NCBI GenBank assembly: GCA_030666985.1
Contig: DAOUWT010000087.1
Span: 1 to 9,261 of the forward strand
Direction: 5' to 3'
Source: Chloroflexota bacterium
GTDB taxonomy: Bacteria > Chloroflexota > Anaerolineae > Anaerolineales > UBA11858
Length of the DNA: 9,261 nucleotides
This document shows, piece by piece, positions 1-5,752 of this stretch; position 1 is the stretch's first letter, and each line of letters begins with the position of its first letter. The notes below the pieces were generated by a model, which did no database searches, was not told the origin of the DNA, and saw only the letters and a list, made by a program, of their open reading frames with translations. The position numbers and the translations under genes are program-made.

Positions 1-27
1 GCAGAATCTCGTGCGCGAAGTAATTCC

Positions 28-75
28 TCCCCCCATTTTCGTCTCACATCTTTTCGTGAGGTGCAAATGGGGGGA
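28..75. repeat. GC-rich inverted repeat (hairpin-forming)
   Basis: Positions 28-38 (TCCCCCCATTT) and 65-75 (AAATGGGGGGA) are perfect reverse complements, an 11-bp stem. A second stem, CTCAC at 43-47 with GTGAG at 56-60, is nested inside it. No T-run follows on either strand, so this is not a standard intrinsic terminator. It is more likely a dispersed palindromic element. A second G6 run lies at 80-85. Any gene upstream of it is cut by the window edge: the short open frames reaching base 1 are too short to assign. Confidence 0.6.
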
Positions 76-136
76 CTGAGGGGGGCCGAGCTACCGTGAA
101 ATAAACTTACCAATAGTCGATTGACACACACGTTCT

Positions 137-202
137 GTGATGCGTGATGCGTGTTGCGTGATGCGTGTTGCGTGAATTCGCGTTTCACTCTTTACGTTTC
201 AC
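137..202. repeat. Heptad repeat array in the carrier-protein leader
   Basis: Five consecutive 7-bp units, GTGATGC or GTGTTGC, fill 137-171. A partial unit follows at 172-176. The array then changes strand: CGTTTCAC (the reverse complement of GTGAAACG) occurs at 181-188 and 195-202. Bases 137-162 are identical to 5643-5668 in the kinase-activator spacer. The frame through the array happens to be open, from a GTG at 151, into the downstream gene, but it does not look like protein. The array is probably non-coding leader. Confidence 0.85.
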
Positions 203-237
203 GGGACGCAGTTCTGCTAAATAAACATGGAAAAAAC

Positions 238-735
238 ATGAACTATATTGCCAATATCGATGACCAAGAATTTGCGATTGAGATCATTTCAGAAAGCCGC
301 GTCACTATCAATGGAGAGGCTCATGAAATAAACTTCGAGGCCATTGGAGGGGCTTTGACGTACTCGTTGCTGGTGGATGGCAAGTCTTATGAGGCTAATA
401 TTTACCAAGAAAACGGGGGATGGGAAGTCCTCATGCGAGGGGTACGCTATTCGGTGCTGGTGGACGACGAACGGGAGCGTTTGCTAAGGGCCGCGGCGGG
501 AGCATCCCCCACCCAGCAAGGCCCCTACCACCTCCAAGCTCCCATGCCAGGGTTGGTGGTAGAGATTCCCGTCCATGAAGGGCAGGAGGTCGAAGAAGGA
601 GATGTTCTTCTGATCCTGGAATCGATGAAAATGCAGAACGAGCTTAAATCTCCCCGCGCGGGTGTGGTCTCACAGGTTTTGGTTGCTCAAAAGGAAAATG
701 TAGAACAGAGACAAAGGTTGCTGAGTGTAGGGTAG
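238..735 (+). CDS. Biotin carboxyl carrier protein (acyl-CoA carboxylase type)
   Basis: This 165-residue protein carries biotin that shuttles carboxyl groups between the biotin carboxylase and carboxyltransferase parts of an acetyl-, propionyl- or related acyl-CoA carboxylase or a decarboxylase. Residues 1-80 are a beta-rich region like the N-terminal part of stand-alone carrier subunits. Residues 82-97 form an Ala/Pro/Gln-containing hinge. Residues 98-165 are the biotinyl domain with the hallmark ESMKM; Lys131 is the expected biotinylation site, preceded by APMPG at 101-105. ATG at 238 is chosen because the earlier in-frame GTG at 151 would translate the heptad array. The ribosome site is weak (GGA at 229-231). 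A four-codon mini-ORF (227-241) overlaps the start as ATGA. No partner subunit is in the window; one could lie upstream. Family assignment is firm; the enzyme it serves is not known. Confidence 0.9.
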   Translation: MNYIANIDDQEFAIEIISESRVTINGEAHEINFEAIGGALTYSLLVDGKSYEANIYQENGGWEVLMRGVRYSVLVDDERERLLRAAAGASPTQQGPYHLQAPMPGLVVEIPVHEGQEVEEGDVLLILESMKMQNELKSPRAGVVSQVLVAQKENVEQRQRLLSVG

Positions 736-742
736 GTAATTT

Positions 743-779
743 GGTAGTCGAAATAGCCGAATTGGTCTGAGTGGTCACT
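743..779. repeat. 9-bp periodic repeat, about four units
   Basis: The cores GTAGTC (744), ATAGCC (753), TTGGTC (762) and GTGGTC (771) recur at exactly 9-bp spacing. They resemble, on the other strand, the GACTAC octads at 1978-2025. The array begins just after the stop of the carrier gene, in the spacer it shares with the convergent M28 gene. An imperfect 7-bp stem (781-787 with 803-809, one G-T pair) follows. Neither looks like a terminator. Confidence 0.5.
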
Positions 780-820
780 TCCCTGCGCTGTCACTCCCCT
801 TACGTAGGGCACAGAATTAT

Positions 821-848
821 CCAATACCCAATACCCAATATCCAATAC
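821..848. repeat. CCAATAC heptad array, four units
   Basis: Four consecutive 7-bp units read CCAATAC, CCAATAC, CCAATAT and CCAATAC. The array runs directly into the TTTCACG-type array at 849-878, so two different heptad sequences are joined end to end in the spacer between convergent genes. Confidence 0.85.
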
Positions 849-878
849 CATTTCACGCATCACGTCTTCACGTTTCAC
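849..878. repeat. GTGAAAC-family heptad array at the 3' end of the M28 gene
   Basis: Read on the minus strand this is a run of GTGAAAC, GTGAAGAC (an 8-bp variant), GTGATGC and GTGAAAT units. Bases 852-878 are the exact reverse complement of 8081-8107 downstream of the transpeptidase gene, a 27-bp match including the 8-bp variant. The TGA stop of the M28 gene (875-877) lies inside the first unit. Confidence 0.85.
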
Positions 879-1807
879 CTCCCCCCAAGCAGCCAGGCCA
901 ACAAAGTATCTCCCACTACCCCCAAACTATGCGCAGAGACCTTATCAAGGGCGTCTTCAGCAGTGTGCCAATAAGGGTAATCGAAATCAATGATGTCCAC
1001 AGCGGGGATACCGGCTTGTAGGAATGGCGTGTGATCGTCTAGCATGGAGTACTTGGGCGTGGAGAGAAAATACTCATCGTAACCCAACTCCGCGGCCTGG
1101 TTCCAAATCTCATCCTGGAGCGCAGGGGTAGAGTTACGTTCCTTGTGGATATTCAAATCCGCGTCGCCAATCATATCCACAATCACCACCGCCTTGGGGG
1201 ATATTTCCAAATTTTCCACAAAAGCCCGCGAGCCTAAAATCCAGTCCCAGCCCTCTATTTGCCCGTTATCTTCCGCGTCGAAGAAAACCAGCCACACGTT
1301 GGGAGATTTACCCGCGGGGAGGACACGGGCCAGCTCCAGGAGGACGGCTACGCCCGAAGCCCCATCGTTTGCGCCGGGGACAGGTTCGTCCCGTTCCCCG
1401 GGGGATGGGTCGTGGTCGGCGTGGAGACGTGTGTCGTAATGGGCGCCCAATAAAATGGGTTCGCCCAGGAGGATGGGAGCATCCCCCACCCCGCGCCGGG
1501 CGACAACGTTGTGGACGGTGTGCCCCATTTGGACGTCTTCCTGGATTGTGACATCCCAGCCGGCCCGGAGCAGTTCGGCTTCAAGCCAGACCAGCATTCG
1601 CGCGTGGCCTGGACTGGAAGGGGTGCGCGGCCCAAAGGTGAGCTGATGCTGCAGGTCCTCGAAAGCCCTCTCCGCGTTGAACGCAGGCGGCGGCGTGGGA
1701 GACGGCACAGGAGACAGCGTGGGGGTTGGAGCGAGAGAGCTAAGACCTGCTTGACAAGCAGAGAGGAAAATGATGGAGATAATGATTGTTATTTTTGTGT
1801 TTTTCAT
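875..1807 (-). CDS. M28-family metallo-hydrolase lipoprotein, glutaminyl-cyclase-like
   Basis: This 310-residue protein is predicted to be a surface lipoprotein. Residues 1-18 form a signal with lipobox LSAC and lipidated Cys18. A Pro/Thr/Ser-rich tether (26-42) precedes the catalytic domain (45-310). Zinc-site motifs of the M28 fold are in order: HYD with His123, GANDGAS with Asp148, FFDAED at 175-180, DMIGD with Asp211, and WHT with His281. The segments DDHTPF (257-262), GIPAVDII and the Trp-His pair at 280-281 recall glutaminyl-peptide cyclotransferases more than classic aminopeptidases. It could therefore either cyclise N-terminal Gln or cleave amino-terminal residues; sequence alone does not decide. 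The start is the only ATG before the signal sequence; no Shine-Dalgarno is visible. It is divergent from rpoN and convergent with the carrier gene. Its stop codon lies in a heptad repeat. Confidence 0.88.
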   Translation of the reverse strand: MKNTKITIIISIIFLSACQAGLSSLAPTPTLSPVPSPTPPPAFNAERAFEDLQHQLTFGPRTPSSPGHARMLVWLEAELLRAGWDVTIQEDVQMGHTVHNVVARRGVGDAPILLGEPILLGAHYDTRLHADHDPSPGERDEPVPGANDGASGVAVLLELARVLPAGKSPNVWLVFFDAEDNGQIEGWDWILGSRAFVENLEISPKAVVIVDMIGDADLNIHKERNSTPALQDEIWNQAAELGYDEYFLSTPKYSMLDDHTPFLQAGIPAVDIIDFDYPYWHTAEDALDKVSAHSLGVVGDTLLAWLLGGR

Positions 1808-1920
1808 AAGAGGTTTTTGTGTGCGGCAGTCAGAATCGATTTCTAATCAATTTACTTACTAAACTCTATTTTATCAGATGAACACCAAGATGTATTATCG
1901 GACAGACAATTTGACTACTC

Positions 1921-1958
1921 GACGTGCAACGCATCCAAAAACGGATGCAATGCACGTC
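1921..1958. repeat. Long imperfect hairpin in the divergent spacer
   Basis: Arms 1921-1936 and 1943-1958 pair at 14 of 16 positions around a 6-base loop (AAAAAC). The inner GCATCC/GGATGC and outer GACGTGCA/TGCACGTC blocks are perfect. It lies about 115 bp upstream of the M28 start, read on the minus strand, and about 75 bp upstream of the sigma-54 promoter. No T-run follows on the plus strand, and on the minus strand the only T-run is in the loop. It may be a dispersed palindromic element or a regulatory structure. Confidence 0.65.
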
Positions 1959-1977
1959 TCCGCTGCTAGACCACTCC

Positions 1978-2025
1978 GACTACCAGACTACGAGACTACG
2001 AGACTATCAGACTACTCGACTACCC
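1978..2025. repeat. GACTAC octad array, six units
   Basis: Six consecutive 8-bp units share the core GACTA(C/T) followed by two variable bases (CA, GA, GA, CA, TC, CC). A separate GACTACTC occurs at 1913-1920, on the other side of the hairpin, so hairpin 1921-1958 looks inserted in or flanked by this repeat type. The array ends six bases before the sigma-54 promoter. Confidence 0.85.
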
Positions 2026-2030
2026 AACCA

Positions 2031-2047
2031 CTGGCACAAATCTTGCT
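2031..2047 (+). promoter_or_regulatory. Sigma-54 (-24/-12) promoter upstream of rpoN
   Basis: The 17-base site CTGGCACAAATCTTGCT matches the consensus YTGGCACGRNNNTTGCW at every defined position except one (A for G at position 8). The invariant GG (2033-2034) and GC (2045-2046) are exactly 10 bases apart. Transcription would start near 2058, giving a leader of about 93 nt to the rpoN ATG. Its position directly before rpoN implies autogenous control of the sigma factor and the genes behind it. Confidence 0.75.
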
Positions 2048-2071
2048 ACAAACAAATAACTAAGCTATACT
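2043..2071 (+). promoter_or_regulatory. Possible overlapping housekeeping promoter for rpoN
   Basis: TTGCTA (2043-2048; 4 of 6 matches to TTGACA) is followed after exactly 17 bp by TATACT (2066-2071; 5 of 6 matches to TATAAT). The -35 box shares bases with the -12 element of the sigma-54 site, so the two polymerase forms would compete. A basal promoter is needed in logic if sigma-54 transcribes its own gene. The match is moderate and could be chance. Confidence 0.35.
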
Positions 2072-2096
2072 TGTCACATATCTCATGTAGTTTCCT

Positions 2097-2138
2097 ACGC
2101 AACACGCACCACGCAACACGCACCACGCAACACTCACC
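2097..2138. repeat. ACGCAAC/ACGCACC heptad array in the rpoN leader
   Basis: Six 7-bp units alternate ACGCAAC and ACGCACC, the last being ACTCACC. ACGCAAC is the reverse complement of GTTGCGT, so this belongs to the same family as the GTGTTGC units elsewhere, here in the opposite orientation. The array ends four bases before the rpoN Shine-Dalgarno sequence and would lie in the mRNA leader. Confidence 0.8.
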
Positions 2139-2150
2139 ACCGGAGAGATT

Positions 2151-3563
2151 ATGTTCCACATTCAAAACCAAGTTTTACGCCCTCAAATCACCGCTCATTT
2201 AGCTCAGACCATGGCTTTGCTGGAAATGACCAGAGATGAAATCCAGCAAAAAGTAGAAACTGAGTTAGCCAACAACCCAGCCCTAGAGATCACTGAAGAA
2301 CGGCGCTGCCCTGGATGCGGGCGAGTTTTAACGTTCCCTGGGCCTTGCCCGCTTTGCAGCCAACCTTATGACCTTGGTGAAGAGCCGATTGTTTTTTTGT
2401 CCTCCCAAGAAGATTTTCCATACCAGTCGGGATCTAAACAGAATCGGTCAGACAATTACTCATCAGACAATTACTCAAGCGAAAATTTCGTGCCCCAAAA
2501 AATCGACTTGCCAGCCTTTGTCCTGCGGCAGATTGCTCCTGACCTGGAGCTTGAGGAGCGTCCCATTGCGGCCCACATCTTGAATAACCTCGATGAAGAT
2601 GGTATTTTGAGCATCCCCTTGGTGGAAATCAGCCGCTTTTTACACGTCCCGCACGCAAAAGTTGTCAAAGTTTCTAGGCAGATACAAGAGGCCGACCCCG
2701 CCGGGGTGGGCGCATCCTCGCCCCGGGAAGCTCTTCTGGCCCAGATACGCGTCCTGGACAAGGTCATGCACATCCCCCCCCTGGCAGAAGATGTCATTCG
2801 TTCGGGCATGGAATTGCTCAGTAAGCGCAGTTATAGGAAATTAGCGCAAGAACTAAACACATCACAGGCTCGGGTTCAAGAAATCGCTCAATTTATCCGC
2901 GACAACCTTAACCCCTACCCGGCCCGCGCCAACTGGGGGAACGCACGCCAGGGGCCAGGTACCACCCCCCAGGCGTATTACCATCCCGACGTGCTCATCC
3001 GAAAAGAGAATAATTCCCCCAAAGTACGCCTGGTGGTAGAAATCATCAGTCCCTACCGGGGGATGCTGCGCGTAAACCCCCTCTTCCGACATGCCATGAA
3101 ACAAGCCTCTAGCGAGAAAAACGAGGCTTGGAAAAACTCGCTAGAACAAGCATCTTTGCTCATAAAATGTCTCCAACAGCGCAACAACACCATGGAGCAA
3201 CTCATGTCCACGATTGCCAAGGTGCAACGCGAGTTTCTCCTGACGGGAGACCAGGCGCACATCCATCCTATGGCGCAAGTGGAGATGGCGGAGCGGCTTG
3301 ATGTGCATGAATCGACCATTTCACGCGCTGTGTCTGACAAATCTGTGCAACTGCCAAATAAAAGGATTGTCCCCCTTAAACTGTTCTTTGATCGCAGCCT
3401 CCCCATCCGGATAACGCTGAAAAGGATCATCGAAAACGAAAATGAACCGCTTTCCGATTCCAAGTTGACAGAAAAGCTGGCTGAAAAAGGGTACAATGTA
3501 GCGAGAAGAACTGTTGCTAAATACCGGTCCATAGAGGGAATTTTATCCTCGCGCATGAGATGA
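2151..3563 (+). CDS. rpoN: RNA polymerase sigma-54 factor with zinc-ribbon-like insert
   Basis: RpoN directs core polymerase to -24/-12 promoters and stays inactive until an AAA+ activator remodels it. Of 470 residues, 4-47 are Region I (Gln-rich, ending ELANNPALEI), which contacts the activator. Residues 52-69 hold CPGC and CPLC (Cys53, 56, 66, 69), a zinc-ribbon-like knuckle unlike the acidic Region II of well-known sigma-54 proteins. An Asn/Ser/Asp-rich linker follows (85-115). Residues 120-320 are the core-binding domain with NNLDEDGIL and ADPAGVGA. Residues 375-395 carry the helix-turn-helix (DVHESTISRAVS). The RpoN box ARRTVAKYR is intact at 451-459, so the protein should bind -24 elements. 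GGAG at 2142-2145 sits five bases before the ATG. It is the first gene of a probable operon with a kinase and its cognate activator. Confidence 0.96.
   Translation: MFHIQNQVLRPQITAHLAQTMALLEMTRDEIQQKVETELANNPALEITEERRCPGCGRVLTFPGPCPLCSQPYDLGEEPIVFLSSQEDFPYQSGSKQNRSDNYSSDNYSSENFVPQKIDLPAFVLRQIAPDLELEERPIAAHILNNLDEDGILSIPLVEISRFLHVPHAKVVKVSRQIQEADPAGVGASSPREALLAQIRVLDKVMHIPPLAEDVIRSGMELLSKRSYRKLAQELNTSQARVQEIAQFIRDNLNPYPARANWGNARQGPGTTPQAYYHPDVLIRKENNSPKVRLVVEIISPYRGMLRVNPLFRHAMKQASSEKNEAWKNSLEQASLLIKCLQQRNNTMEQLMSTIAKVQREFLLTGDQAHIHPMAQVEMAERLDVHESTISRAVSDKSVQLPNKRIVPLKLFFDRSLPIRITLKRIIENENEPLSDSKLTEKLAEKGYNVARRTVAKYRSIEGILSSRMR
2448..2477 (+). repeat. 15-bp tandem duplication inside rpoN
   Basis: TCAGACAATTACTCA occurs twice back to back without mismatch and encodes SDNYS twice (residues 100-109) in the linker between the zinc-ribbon insert and the core-binding domain. 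In-frame duplication in a flexible linker is likely neutral and recent. Confidence 0.9.
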
Positions 3564-3580
3564 TTATTTACGTTAATCAT

Positions 3581-3619
3581 GAGATTGCCACGCCGCACAA
3601 ACAACGGCTCGCAATGACA
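3581..3619. repeat. Possible dispersed GAGATTGC...GCAATGACA element
   Basis: The stretch opens with GAGATTGCCACG and closes with CTCGCAATGACA; ATTGC (3583-3587) pairs with GCAAT (3611-3615). Elements of this shape recur between genes in many bacterial genomes. It fills the 78-nt spacer between rpoN and the kinase gene, right after a 7-bp A/T-rich hairpin (3560-3566 with 3574-3580) that overlaps the rpoN stop. Only one copy is visible here, so repeat status is from general knowledge. Confidence 0.4.
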
Positions 3620-3641
3620 AGCAGAATTCTAAGAGCATTTT

Positions 3642-5618
3642 ATGGCTCCCTTCCTATCTAAGTCACCCCAAACCGCATCTCCTGAGAACCTCTCCCTCGA
3701 GGAAATTAGTCATATCTTGGACGTGATTGAATGGCCAGCCATGTTGGTTTCCAATCACGAGTCTCGCATAGAAGCGGGAAATCTTGCCCTGGTGGAGTTG
3801 AGTGGTTATACACGAGAAGAGCTAAGAAGATTAAAAGTCGAAAGACTTTTCCCTGATATTGTCAAGCTCAGGGATCGTGGGACTCATCGTCTTAGCTTGC
3901 ATAGTCGAGAAGGAGTGAACATCACGTTGATCACCCGCCGAAACCGCGAGGTGAAGATAAACTTACGAGCCAAAAAAATAGGACATCAGGCCCAATTCAT
4001 TCTCTTAGAAATCGCTCCTCTCTTAGAAAACCAACACCAATCAGAGAGCGACAATATTGAGACACGTATACGGCTAATCACTGCCTTCCAAGAGCCAAAT
4101 CTTGAAATAGCCCTGAATACAATTGTCCAAGCCGGTCAAAAGATCCTGGGGGCAAAATCGGTGGTCATCTATAAAACATTTTCTAATCATCCTATAGTAA
4201 AAAAGGTTGCCGCTGCTGATGATGGCCAGCTTTTCCCCTCCTCAATCTCAACTTCTGACCTCATAACGTATTTTGGAGAACCTGCCCTTAGCCCACCTTA
4301 CCCCCCACCTTTATCCCCTCTGCACGAAATCGCGCTGAAGAGCAAAGCCTCATTTTTTGTGGCAGTTCCTTTGAAAAAAGAGAACAATGTTATAGGAGTT
4401 ATAGCAGCCCTAGGCCCCAGGGGTACAGCCTCCCTAGAAAGAAAAGCTCCCTTATTACGAACCAAGTTCCTGGCTCATACTGCAGAAGGGATCATAGACT
4501 ACCTTGGTCGAATAGAAAACCTGCAACAACAAGTGACGCAGGAAACGGCTGCAAACATAGTCGAGAGCAACATCAGCCAGCACATCCCAGAAGGGGTGAT
4601 TTACCTTAACCCAGACTTAACAATCCAAAAAATAAATCCTGCTGCTGAGCTTATCCTGGGCTACGCCCAAGAAGAAATTCTTGAGCGGCCTTTTGACGAG
4701 GTCTTAATTGGCACAGATCGCTTGTTCCCATGCTTACGAGAAGCCTTGGGCGGTGTATCCACATCTAAGCTAAGCAATCTCAAACTCCATCACAGAGATG
4801 GCAACGCTTTTCCGGTTGAAATCAAAGTGATTCCGGTTATGAACCCACAAACGGGATACCCGCTCCGGATTCTCGTTTTCCTGCACGATATGAGCAAGGA
4901 AGAGAAATTTCGAATCCAAACCCAACACCTAGAACAAAGAGCACTCGTAGGAGATATGAATGCCATTTTTGCACATGAGATCCGGAATCCGATCAATAAT
5001 ATCACTTCCGGGATTCAACTCTTAGAACGGATTTTACCAGAAGACTTCTCTAACAAGGAAGTTATCAATGGAATACAGCACGATTGTGACCGCCTCACGC
5101 ATATAGTGAAAACAATATTGAACTACTCAAGGGCCCAAAGCCCCTATAAAACGAGCTTTAATCTGCCCGACCTTGTAAAACAAATCCTGTCTCGCTGGCA
5201 CCCCCGCCTGAAACGAATTGGCATTGAGCATCACCTAGAGGTGAGCCAGGAGTTGCCTAAAGTATTCGGGGATCGCCGCGCCTTGGGACAGGTCTTCACC
5301 AATCTAATCGCTAATGCAGCTCAAGCCATGAAAAAAACCGAGGGCGGGATATTGGCAGTGCGAATGTACCCAATTCAGAAACTGAGCGGGGAACCGGCCC
5401 TCAAAATAGATGTCCTTGATACAGGTTCAGGCATCCCTGAAAGCGCACAAGAGCATATTTTCGAGCCATTTTTCACCACCAAAGCCGAAGGGACCGGACT
5501 CGGGCTATCCATCACCAAACAAATTATCACCAGGCATAAAGGGTGCATTTCAGTCTCACATCTCCCAGAAGGAACGGTTTTTCATATAACTTTGCCAGCC
5601 ACTGAGAGTGAAGAGTGA
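3642..5618 (+). CDS. Soluble PAS-GAF-PAS sensor histidine kinase, NtrB-like
   Basis: This is the probable phosphodonor for the activator encoded next. Of 658 residues, about 22-125 are a PAS domain (SGYTREEL at 54-61). About 135-290 are a GAF domain with a Pro-rich loop (217-226). About 308-420 are a second PAS domain (ILGYAQEEIL). The dimerisation helix carries the H-box FAHEIRNPINNI with phospho-accepting His445. The ATPase domain has the N-box NLIANAAQAM (554-563), G1 DTGSGIP (593-599), F-box FEPFFTT and G2 GTGLGL (617-622). All key residues are present, so it should be active. No transmembrane segment or signal peptide is seen, so it senses something in the cytoplasm; the ligand is unknown. 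The ribosome site is weak (AAGAG at 3631-3635). The last four residues, ESEE, and the stop lie in or at the edge of a downstream heptad array. Confidence 0.93.
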   Translation: MAPFLSKSPQTASPENLSLEEISHILDVIEWPAMLVSNHESRIEAGNLALVELSGYTREELRRLKVERLFPDIVKLRDRGTHRLSLHSREGVNITLITRRNREVKINLRAKKIGHQAQFILLEIAPLLENQHQSESDNIETRIRLITAFQEPNLEIALNTIVQAGQKILGAKSVVIYKTFSNHPIVKKVAAADDGQLFPSSISTSDLITYFGEPALSPPYPPPLSPLHEIALKSKASFFVAVPLKKENNVIGVIAALGPRGTASLERKAPLLRTKFLAHTAEGIIDYLGRIENLQQQVTQETAANIVESNISQHIPEGVIYLNPDLTIQKINPAAELILGYAQEEILERPFDEVLIGTDRLFPCLREALGGVSTSKLSNLKLHHRDGNAFPVEIKVIPVMNPQTGYPLRILVFLHDMSKEEKFRIQTQHLEQRALVGDMNAIFAHEIRNPINNITSGIQLLERILPEDFSNKEVINGIQHDCDRLTHIVKTILNYSRAQSPYKTSFNLPDLVKQILSRWHPRLKRIGIEHHLEVSQELPKVFGDRRALGQVFTNLIANAAQAMKKTEGGILAVRMYPIQKLSGEPALKIDVLDTGSGIPESAQEHIFEPFFTTKAEGTGLGLSITKQIITRHKGCISVSHLPEGTVFHITLPATESEE

Positions 5619-5738
5619 AGAGTGAAACGTGAGAAGTGAAACGTGATGCGTGATGCGTGTTGCGTGATATTACGTTTCACGTTTTACGTTTTACGTTTCA
5701 CGTTTTACGTTTTACGTTTCACGTATCACGCAACACGC
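5606..5738. repeat. Large two-armed heptad array between kinase and activator
   Basis: Nine 7-bp units with core GTGA or GTGT run in fixed phase from 5606 to 5668: three GAGTGAA, then mixed ACGTGAN, AAGTGAA and GCGTGAT/GCGTGTT units. After a 3-base switch (5669-5671) the opposite orientation begins. Seven units, ACGTTTC or ACGTTTT, run from 5672 to 5720 in the order C,T,T,C,T,T,C, a 21-bp higher-order period. ACGTATC and ACGCAAC follow. The left end overlaps the kinase C-terminus and supplies its TGA stop. The right arm is open in the frame of the activator and would read as FTFHVLR repeats if a GTG at 5657 were wrongly taken as the start. Confidence 0.9.
5655..5738 (+). promoter_or_regulatory. 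Hairpin just upstream of the activator ribosome site
   Basis: Bases 5655-5669 (GCGTGTTGCGTGATA) and 5724-5738 are perfect reverse complements, a 15-bp stem enclosing a 54-base heptad-repeat loop. The stem ends two bases before AAGGAG (5741-5746), the ribosome site of the activator. In the polycistronic mRNA it could act as a processing site, RNase barrier or translation modulator. It is followed by no T-run and so is unlikely to be a terminator. The pairing is seen; the role is inferred. Confidence 0.5.
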
Positions 5739-5752
5739 CCAAGGAGCACATT

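Noticed and set aside
1..99. Open frames reaching the left edge (frame 1 to 99, frame 2 to 79, frame 3 to 23)
   Set aside because: Too short to recognise, and all but the frame-3 tail run through the inverted repeat at 28-75. A gene ending at 21-23 is possible but cannot be supported.
121..149. TTGACA at 121-126 as the -35 box of a carrier-gene promoter
   Set aside because: Perfect -35 box, but 16-18 bp downstream lies only the heptad array (CGTGAT, GTGATG, TGATGC), with no acceptable -10.
687..974. Short frames on both strands across the spacer after the carrier gene
   Set aside because: They translate the CCAATAC and GTGAAAC repeat arrays (for example YPIPNIQYH); no codon bias or domain.
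1921..1958. Intrinsic terminator of the M28 gene or of an upstream gene
   Set aside because: It is upstream of both flanking genes, and the only T-run on the minus strand is in the loop, not after the stem.
3053..3604. 183-residue frame on the minus strand opposite rpoN
   Set aside because: Antisense shadow of the sigma-54 C-terminal domains; no ribosome site and no domain.
5606..5738. CRISPR array
   Set aside because: Units are 7 bp with no unique spacers, the array reverses orientation, and no cas gene is present.
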